Assembly (NCBI GenBank): GCA_019649035.1
Contig: BMAT01009182.1
Location: forward strand, 165,352 to 189,977
Direction: 5' to 3'
DNA from: Elysia marginata
Lineage: Eukaryota > Mollusca > Gastropoda > Plakobranchidae
Length of the DNA: 24,626 nucleotides
Below the pieces are notes generated by a model. The model was not told where the DNA came from. It saw nothing but the letters and a program-made list of their open reading frames with translations, and searched no databases. Of this stretch, positions 19,460 through 24,626 are shown in pieces (position 1 is the first letter of the stretch; every line of letters starts with the position of its first letter). Both the position numbers and the translations under genes were made by a program.

Positions 19460-21937
19460 CCTTTCTCTCTCTCTTTCTGTTTGCAACTGAATTCGATCAA
19501 AAATGCTAAGGAAGCCGCCTCTACACCGGCACAGTTGCTTCATCATTATTATGGCAAATTCCAATCTGCCGGGTATGACCTTAATGATAAGCAATGCATT
19601 TCCCTTAAGGTTGTCAAAAACCACGCCCTTCTAACGATACTCAGAGGGTTTTGATTCGATGCTGTGCTCTTTGCGCTTTCTCGATGAGTATTATTCTCAC
19701 TGAATAATAGAGTTTGTAAGAACAATTATTTAATAAAGCAGAAGCTTAAAATTCTATCTGGTTCTATCTTGTCTTTTAAATTGTACAGGAAAAGTTGTAT
19801 GCAAGATAGTTCTCTAAAGTTTAACGCAATGATGATTCCTCGTCAATGAATATCATTTCTTTGTACTTGTAGCATCATCATTCTTAATACAGTTGTTATC
19901 ATCACCACATATTTTATCATTTTTTTTTATTTCATCTTGTTGTGATTGCTGTCGTTGTTTTTATCCTTCTTGTTGTTACCATTGTTTTTCTTTTTATCCT
20001 CCTTCTCCTGCCCCCTCCTTCTTTTTCCTTTACCTTTTTATCCTTCTTCTTTTCACTGTTTGTAACTATTCTTTATTCCATTCATTTTGCCTCTATTTTA
20101 ATCGTTACTCTTAACCTGTCTTCAATTACATCTTTCTCTGAAACAACTTATCAAAATGGTAGTAGGCGCTGTTTTCCTCTTGATAACGATTAGCCAACAC
20201 CTACCACCACACTTCCTCAGCCTTTTGTAAAATAATCGTTGAGGGGAATGTCTTCCAATGGAAGAAAAAACAATGATTAGCCAACACATGTACTTTTCCT
20301 AGTGCTCTCTCTGTCTCTGTCTCTCTCTCTCTCTGTCTCTCTGTCTGTCTGTCTCTCTCTCTCTCACGTAATCAGTTTTTGTGCAATAGCTATTTTAATA
20401 ACGCTTTCCTACCCGGCTGTTTGTTTCGTAAACCTTGCTCCTTCGATAGGTTAACGTACATTGCCCTCAGCATTCACAAACATGTTGCCTCACTAATCGT
20501 TGAGTCAATAGTACAATTATCCTATACAGGCTTACCCTCAGGGGGTCAGAATAGAGGCAAGTGCATCGATGCCAGTTTGAATAGGACCGAGCAGGATAAT
20601 ACATTGTTAGTGTCAACAGTCAGGCAAAAACACAACTCTGAAAGATATTTTTACTATCTGGTTACCTGTTCGATGAACGGAGGCGACGTTCAGACCTATG
20701 TGCAGAAATATACCCTACCAAAAATGTGTTACCTGAATTTAAAAGATAGCCACACATCTGATAATCCCTCCTCTCAATAGCCTCAGGGAGACTTTCCCCA
20801 TACATCTACATCCTCTTGAAAGCCCCTGAAAAAAAAATTTCTCAACACATTTTCCTACTCTAAACAGCGCCTAAAAGATTATACTCTTGTTATAATTTTC
20901 CTCTGAATAGCCTCTGGAAGACTTCCCTATACATCTACATGCTCTAGAGAGCCCCTAAAAGACTTTCTCAAAACATTTTCCTACCTTAAACAGCACCTAA
21001 AAGGGTATTTGAAATGATAATTCTTCCTCTCAATAGCGTCTGATAGACTTTCCACGTACATCTACATTTTCTAGAAAGCTCCTGAAATACTTTCTCAACA
21101 CGTTTTCTTCTGCAAATAGCACTTGAAACTTTATCTCCAGACATGATTCGCCCCTCCCAATAGCATCTGAGAGACTTTCCCCGTAGATCTACATCCTTTA
21201 GAGAGCGCCTGAAACTGAAAGACTTTCTCAACAATTTTTTCTTCTGTAAACAGGGATTTAAATACTATCTCCGAACATAAGTCGTCCTATCAATAGCATC
21301 TGATAGACTTTCCATAAATCTTGTTTGAATGTGTCTAAATGGAGACGATGGCTTTCAAAAGTTTTACTATGGCGTTTGTAGGCCGATGAAGACAGATAGA
21401 TAGGAAAACAATAAAATTTCAACCAAAAAAAAAAAACTGAAGGGAAGGATTTCTAGTTCACGGTTTGTGATTTTAACATCTACCTGATTCCTTATGACAA
21501 ATTTGAAGTCTGAGAGTTCAGTATTTTAGGAGCCTTATGTGTTCTAAATTTGCCACACCCCCCCCCCTTCAACGCAAATATAATAATTATGTATAGATCT
21601 AGATACATTCTGAGTGGGTAATCAAGGATATTTCAATATTATTATGGTAGGCCTGAAAAAGTAACTTATTCGAACGTAGTTCTAATTTTTAATCCCTATG
21701 TATAATTACTCTGCTGTCGATCCCCAACACCATTTTACTAAATTTATTGAACACTTGTTTGCCTTGTTTTACTGATGAAAAAATTTCTATCTACCGCAGT
21801 ATGGGGCTCTTTCAGAACTAACCTCTCGTGTGGGCTCACCAGAGAACTCTTCTGTGGACGAGCTTGTTTATTGGAATAACTTTAGTGCTGAATCTAAGCC
21901 TAAAAACTCACCATTGCCCAAAGGCAACTACTCTTAA
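13458..21937 (+). CDS. Three-exon gene: small single-pass membrane protein with tyrosine-bearing tail
   Basis: The proposed coding join is 13458-13635, 15243-15338 and 21816-21937, giving 131 residues. All introns are GT-AG and both junctions are phase 1. The predicted layout is a signal peptide at about 1-21 (cleavage after Val-Glu-Ala), a 6-residue ectodomain with the only cysteine (Cys23), a transmembrane helix at about 28-52, a basic RRRSRRK cluster at 53-59 and a cytosolic tail of about 72 residues. Tail tyrosines are Tyr70, Tyr110 and Tyr130. Tyr110 lies in VYWNNF, which fits the pYxN Grb2-SH2 consensus. SSVDE (103-107) fits casein kinase 2, and Ser99-Pro and Ser123-Pro are proline-directed sites. 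I do not recognise the family. The role (membrane signalling adaptor or scaffold) is inference. The exon 2 to 3 junction is uncertain, and additional micro-exons are possible. Confidence 0.6.
13682..13687 (+). terminator. AATAAA in intron 1, possible intronic polyadenylation signal
   Basis: AATAAA lies 33 bases after the TAG (13647-13649) that ends the unspliced exon 1 frame, and a T-rich TTATTGTTTTTG follows at about 13700. Used in place of splicing, it would give a 63-residue protein with only a short GEDM extension and no tail. The motif is short and common in AT-rich DNA. Confidence 0.3.
13875..14600. other. Intron 1, left part: nothing recognised
   Basis: AT-rich intronic sequence without repeats or exon-like segments that I can support. 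Confidence 0.5.
14610..14675 (-). pseudogene. Possible C-terminus of a LINE reverse-transcriptase ORF
   Basis: On the minus strand this reads AQDICEWRTFVGALCSEEDY, then E and a stop (codon at 14612-14610). Many non-LTR retrotransposon proteins end with a pattern close to DR-x2-WR-x2-V-x-ALC followed by acidic residues. The match here is by pattern memory and covers only about 21 residues. The sequence upstream on that strand turns AT-rich and unrelated, as in a 5'-truncated insertion. It lies antisense within intron 1 of the membrane-protein gene. The alternative is a chance frame or a host exon, since a CAG acceptor-like site precedes it on that strand. Confidence 0.4.
15101..15173 (+). mobile_element. 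SINE 3' fragment related to copy 2
   Basis: This segment aligns with 3148 onward in the SINE at 2970. The first 35 bases differ at one position, and about 8 differences occur over some 72 bases. It keeps the CTGTG-GCGA-CACAG hairpin and the GGATTAATATAGTGTTTA end, followed by an A-rich tail. Head and core are missing, so it is a 5'-truncated copy or remnant. It ends only 70 bases before the exon 2 acceptor, so it sits inside the acceptor-proximal part of intron 1. Confidence 0.8.
15243..15338 (+). CDS. Exon 2: cytosolic tail, first part
   Basis: The exon is 96 bases, phase 1 at both ends. The acceptor is TGTGATGCATTCCTCAG and the donor CAAG|GTGAGC. Joined to exon 1, the split codon makes Gly60, followed by HNMTRPSSSYQPHGVVNRAF and SHPDDGGLSEQ. 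The peptide is hydrophilic and rich in Ser, Pro and Asp, as expected just inside the membrane. The frame stays open across the exon only in the phase that exon 1 supplies, which supports the join. Base composition is richer in G and C than the flanking intron. Tyr70 is the only tyrosine. It resembles no domain I know. Confidence 0.68.
15345..16600. other. Intron 2, first part: nothing certain
   Basis: No repeat family is recognised here. A possible 32-base exon (16340-16371) is bounded by TTCTTACTTAG and the weak donor TTTGG|GTAAAC. It would convert phase 1 to phase 0 and encode GKLDGARPCVW. It is kept only as an alternative. Confidence 0.4.
16625..16676. repeat. C- and CT-rich tract
   Basis: A pyrimidine-rich run of CCCC and CTCTCTCT blocks on the + strand, within intron 2. 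Confidence 0.8.
16762..16808. repeat. (TC)23 dinucleotide microsatellite
   Basis: Uninterrupted TC repeat of 47 bases, followed by GTGTAAGC. Confidence 0.95.
16992..17289 (+). mobile_element. tRNA-derived SINE, copy 3, with perfect 13-bp target-site duplication
   Basis: The element is flanked by identical CTCATGATTTCGC at 16979-16991 and 17290-17302. The head has an A-box match (TAGCCTAGCGG at about 17003) and a B-box match (GGTTCGATCCG at about 17046), spaced as in a tRNA. The body carries GGCCCGGTGTCAGAATAATG at 17145 and CCGTCTCTGATATAATCTCG. It ends ACTTTAAAATTCAAACAACC followed by AACTAAC, an AACC/AACT-type tail. The length is about 298 bp. The perfect duplication and intact boxes indicate a fairly recent insertion. 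It belongs to a family different from the copies at 126 and 2970. The antisense frame of 136 codons across it is an artefact. Confidence 0.88.
17303..18425. other. Intron 2, middle: no gene seen
   Basis: A G13 homopolymer lies at 17562-17574. The rest is AT-rich with T runs. A minus-strand frame of 114 codons (17398-17742) crosses the G13 run and has no recognisable motif. Confidence 0.5.
18430..18472. repeat. C-run plus (TC)n microsatellite
   Basis: A run of about nine C is followed by about sixteen TC units. Sequence to about 18710 remains pyrimidine-rich (TTTCTCTC, CCTCTTT), giving a Ser/Leu/Phe-rich artefact frame. Confidence 0.92.
19301..19479. repeat. CT/CTGT/CTCC microsatellite, 179 bp
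   Basis: This is an almost pure pyrimidine tract of CT units with interspersed CTGT and CTCCC variants. Both strands give long low-complexity frames (Ser/Leu or Arg/Glu), which are artefacts. Confidence 0.95.
19480..20300. other. Intron 2, T/C-rich DNA without a gene
   Basis: From about 19893 to 20110 the + strand is dominated by T and C (TTTTT, TCCTTCTT, CCCCCTCC), giving hydrophobic-looking but low-complexity frames. No splice context or motif supports coding. Confidence 0.55.
20305..20365. repeat. CT/CTGT microsatellite
   Basis: A CT repeat with CTGT variants, similar in make-up to the tract at 19301. Confidence 0.93.
20772..21318. repeat. Diverged tandem array, unit 126-133 bp, about 4.3 copies
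   Basis: The landmark AATAGC occurs at 20776, 20906, 21032, 21159 and 21292, giving unit lengths of 130, 126, 127 and 133. Each unit contains, in order, AATAGC-TCTG-GAGACTTTCC, a TACATCTACAT block, TAGAGAGC-CCTGAAA, GACTTTCTCAACA and TTTTC-TTCTGTAAACAG. The fifth unit breaks off after GATAGACTTTCCATAAATC. The fourth unit is longer because CTGAAA is duplicated. Neighbouring copies differ at many positions, so the array is old. A weak partial copy may precede it near 20736. Minus-strand frames across it yield two repeats of an Arg/Lys/Ser-rich peptide, with no evidence of translation. It lies in the last part of intron 2. Confidence 0.85.
21320..21795. other. End of intron 2
   Basis: AT-rich, with an A13 run near 21425 and a C10 run near 21558. 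A branch-point-like TACTGAT (21770-21776) lies 24 and 40 bases before the two candidate acceptors of the last exon. Confidence 0.5.
21816..21937 (+). CDS. Terminal exon: rest of the cytosolic tail and stop
   Basis: Acceptor GGGGCTCTTTCAG at 21815 joins in phase with exon 2: the split codon becomes Glu92, followed by LTSRVGSPENSSVDELVYWN, NFSAESKPKNSPLPKGNYS and TAA (21935-21937). Another acceptor, TCTATCTACCGCAG, ends 16 bases earlier (exon from 21800). The same frame is open from there (YGALS before Glu92), but reaching it needs an upstream exon ending in phase 0. The peptide is hydrophilic, with balanced composition unlike the surrounding AT- and T-rich DNA, and the stop is followed by a plausible 3' UTR. 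Tyr110 is in a YxN context. Confidence 0.62.
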
Positions 21938-22165
21938 ATGATTTTTTTTAAAGTTCATGGAACAGCCCCATACATAGCAGAGTTTTAGGTGGACTCTGTT
22001 GGTGAATGCGTATGTTGAAGTAATTTAAACAAAAAAATTTTTCCTTTATTTGAATAATTTATCACCAAATATCAGTGATTAATAGACCAATCTGGATTTT
22101 ATTTTCTTTGCTTGTCAAATAATTTGATATACATGAAATAAAATTTTTTGACATAGTCAATGATC
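21938..22165 (+). other. Probable 3' UTR
   Basis: AT-rich sequence between the stop codon and shortly after the AATAAA at 22137. The cleavage site is not known. Confidence 0.5.
22137..22142 (+). terminator. Polyadenylation signal AATAAA
   Basis: A canonical hexamer 200 bases after the stop codon, followed immediately by ATTTTTTG. Position and spacing suit the 3' end of the membrane-protein gene. It is the first AATAAA after the stop that I noticed. Confidence 0.55.
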
Positions 22166-22169
22166 AATT

Positions 22170-23430
22170 TTTATCGACCATGTCTTTCTGGGGCATTTGC
22201 GGTTACTCAATTTAGACACGTTGCTGCTTTGCTCCACTTAAGATGCATGTAATTCAAAACAAAAGCTATATCACCACGGTTCAACCGCTTTCTAAACCGA
22301 TTATATTCTGTTTACTTTTTTTTATTGTTATATGAAGAGGCACAAAATGATTTCAATCAATATAATTATCAATATCACGGTTTGGAATGAGTACACGTTT
22401 TGAAAACTCTGGCTTGATCTTTATTTTGGTTAGGGACAATTTTTTTTTCATTTTTTTCTCTACGGCATGTAGGCCTACAAACGCTATGAAAGTGCAGACC
22501 AGTACTCTTATTTACTCTTTGAATAATTTGGAAGCACTCTGTAGACCCTTTAATCTCTTCCAAACCCACTAATTATCTTGAGCAGTTGAGCTCTCAATTA
22601 TTTAATGCTTTTGTTGTCTACTCGCTTTATTTTGCCCACGCCCATTGTTTTTTTTTTCTTCTCTTGCATTCTCGTCGCATTCTTGTCCTCTTCGTTACGT
22701 TATTTTCTCATCAGAACCATGCCTGACTTCCAGTCTGCTCTCTCTTCGCTCTACAACTCTTTCTCTGTTTGTCTGTCTGTCTCTCACATCCCTTCTCGCA
22801 TTCTCTGCTTTTAGTTTTATGGAATAAAGACTTGGTTGATTTTTATTGTGTAAATGCCGACATCCCTTTCTTTATACTTCTCCTACGTGTTTAGCCATAA
22901 TGCTTATTAACATCGATGTTTATCATAACAGCAATTTTGTATCGGTTGGTCTTGTCACTGTCATCAACGATATCGTACTCTAATAAATCTGCAACTGTCT
23001 GCTATCTTTTGTGCTTTTTTCTTGTAAGGCCTACATTTTAATCTTTTTGAATTTTTTTTTGTTTATGTTTACTTTTTCAAACTATACTTCGTATGTTCTT
23101 CTTCTTTTATTCTCTCTGTTTTTTTTTACTGGAAGTAGTCCTTTGAATCGGCATCTGGGTCCTATAATTTTTATGTTGCCTCAAGCATGGCTGTTTTCTT
23201 CATTCTTTAACCATCTCTGCCACACAATGACAATTGAACATAGTTTATTCAAAAGGTCAGTTAGGCTGACACCTTTTCTATCATTGCTATTTGCACCGTG
23301 CTTCTTTTATAATCACCCTATTTTTCCTGTAGGTATGTCTCCAAATTTCTCTTCCTAACTTTCACTGCGCATTATACAACCTACATGAAACAAAGCAAAG
23401 CAGGGTCATGTAAACACATGGATAAGATAA
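22170..23430. other. T-rich DNA, no gene seen
   Basis: Stretches of T and C dominate (22640-22820 and 23030-23130), giving Phe/Leu/Ser-rich frames with no sign of real coding. An exact GTAGGCCTAC palindrome lies at 22469-22478. Confidence 0.55.
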
Positions 23431-23439
23431 TTCTCATAA

Positions 23440-23712
23440 AGTTAAAGTAAAGAACATTTTTATATCGTGCCCAATCCACGAAAATGCTTCAAGTGCTTTT
23501 CATAGATTCTCCGACAGGCCATCACAAACCAAATATCACCTGAGCTAAAAAGGAGCAGCAGTTAAATCGCATCACCCTAAACTACTGACATGATCTTTCA
23601 TTGCCCATAGTCAGGTACTCATTTCACGCCTGCGTGAGACCAGGAAATGTGCGCAAAGAGCCTTTCTCAAGGACTAAACGCCCACCTGCCTAACCAGAAC
23701 TTGAACGGACAA
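23440..23712 (-). mobile_element. Degenerate tRNA-related SINE on the minus strand
   Basis: Read on the minus strand, the element starts with a B-box-like GTTCAAGTTC at about 23706. It then has GTCCTTGAGAAAGGCTCTTT, a core GGCGTGAAATGAGTACCTG like the one in the SINE at 2970, and a 3' end AAAAGCACTTGAAGC...GTGGATTGGGCACGATATAA running into AAATGTTCTTTAC. This order (CCTTG-caaGgacTAAACGCC, GGTACTCATTT, TATATCGTGCCC on the + strand) is typical of a common marine-invertebrate and fish SINE architecture, judged from memory. The A box is lost and I found no target-site duplication, so it is old. Confidence 0.55.
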
Positions 23713-23714
23713 AA

Positions 23715-24626
23715 AAATAATTTGTATATGATGGGTTGATACCCCTACAGTTATTGATTTTATCTGGGCCTAGGGGTATTTTTTTCATGATGGGAAGTTA
23801 AATTTAATGAAACATAATCGCATTTCCTGCTCGAAATCACCTTACAAGGGTTCGTGTACTTGCAAATCATAGATGGGTGGTTAGCGATAGCCACAGACAT
23901 GCTTGTATACGTGCCTTTCAAAGTAGGCTAAATTTCATACTTTATGTTATGAAATCATTAAAGGTTGCATTGTTTTTTATGTCTAACCATAACAACAAAT
24001 TTGGGTTTATCATTGTTTTGGTCGATATGATTATTTATTGCAAGAAACCTCAGCAAATGCAATGAGCACTATTGATATATTACAAGCCTGCTACATTGTA
24101 ATAAAAATCCTAAGGCTAGTTGCAGGATCATTCTATCACACACTTTTATCAAACTGAATGCTTCAGGTTGTAAGGCAAACTATTTTACAATGACTTTATC
24201 GTAATGTATCAAATAGTTGAAAATTGTATGTACATATATATAATCTCAAGAGTTGTGCATTTAATCAACAGTTTCGCCGCTTATCCTCTAAAAGCGGGAT
24301 AAAACATTTCGTAGCCTATGCTTTTTTTTTGCCAGCAATAGCCATGCTGAGGGAATTGAGAATTATAGCACAACTAATATCGATAGAAAAAACGACAGTT
24401 CATTTTAAGTCATGAACGTGTCTAAAAAAAGTGTATTTAAAATTCATAGTGAAATAAAACCCCAAAATTCTCTTACAAGTATAACCTAAATCTATGTGGT
24501 TGTTTTTTTTTCTCATGGTATCGCAATTTCTGTCAGTAATTATAGGCATTGCTCTTGGATACTGGTTTAATCAATTCAGGTGTAAACAAAAATCCTCCTT
24601 GCCAGCATGATGTGAAGTGAACTCTT
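23715..24626. other. Right end of window, no gene seen
   Basis: AT-rich sequence without recognisable exons, repeats or RNA genes. It contains short T runs only. Confidence 0.5.

Noticed and set aside
19220-19654. Arg/Glu-rich and Ser/Leu-rich frames of 70-134 codons
   Set aside because: Low-complexity translations of the CT/CTGT microsatellite.
20376-20780. Plus-strand frame of about 134 codons after a CT tract and ATCAG acceptor-like site
   Set aside because: Its stop falls in the first unit of the tandem array, it has no start ATG at its 5' end, it is in a phase that exon 2 does not supply, and no domain is visible. Spliced reads would be needed to revive it.
20772-21318. CRISPR array
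   Set aside because: The whole unit of about 130 bp drifts together; there are no short identical repeats separated by unique spacers, and the setting is eukaryotic.

Overview
The window looks like nuclear DNA of an invertebrate animal, most likely a mollusc and perhaps a gastropod. It is AT-rich and gene-poor, and it holds several tRNA-derived SINEs, long simple-sequence tracts, GT-AG introns of several kilobases and a strongly over-represented GTAGGCCTAC palindrome. No operon, bacterial gene, rRNA, functional tRNA gene or CRISPR array is visible. The taxon is inferred from the style of the repeats, not proven.

Layout. Positions 1-940 hold a tRNA-derived SINE that runs into a 560-bp CTA/TAC-type tract. 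Positions 1034-1260 are a GC- and CpG-rich block ending in a good splice donor, a possible promoter with a 5' UTR exon. A cluster of TCTAGATC-type palindromes follows (1528-1736), then a possible small non-coding exon (1909-1971). From about 2 to 12.2 kb I see no convincing coding sequence. That stretch holds a complete SINE (2970-3237), a 314-bp inverted-repeat element flanked by a 15-bp target-site duplication (7344-7657), and several purine-rich tracts. An 854-base assembly gap (12194-13047) has microsatellite sequence on both edges.

The one gene I can support is on the + strand, and its coding exons are too short to stand out as open frames. Exon 1 (13458-13635) encodes a signal peptide, a tiny ectodomain with one cysteine, a transmembrane helix and a basic stop-transfer cluster. 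Exon 2 (15243-15338) and a terminal exon (21816-21937, possibly starting at 21800) encode a hydrophilic tyrosine-bearing tail. All three join in phase 1 through consensus splice sites and give a 131-residue single-pass membrane protein. A polyadenylation signal lies at 22137. The layout recalls disulfide-dimer signalling adaptors such as DAP10, DAP12 and FcR-gamma, but I can claim no homology. The exon 2 to exon 3 junction is the least certain part.

Intron 1 (1.6 kb) carries a remnant that resembles the C-terminus of a LINE on the minus strand, plus a SINE 3' fragment. Intron 2 (6.5 kb) carries a young SINE with a perfect 13-bp target-site duplication, many CT tracts and a diverged tandem array with a unit of about 130 bp. 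After the gene, 22.2-24.6 kb is T-rich non-coding DNA with one degenerate SINE on the minus strand.
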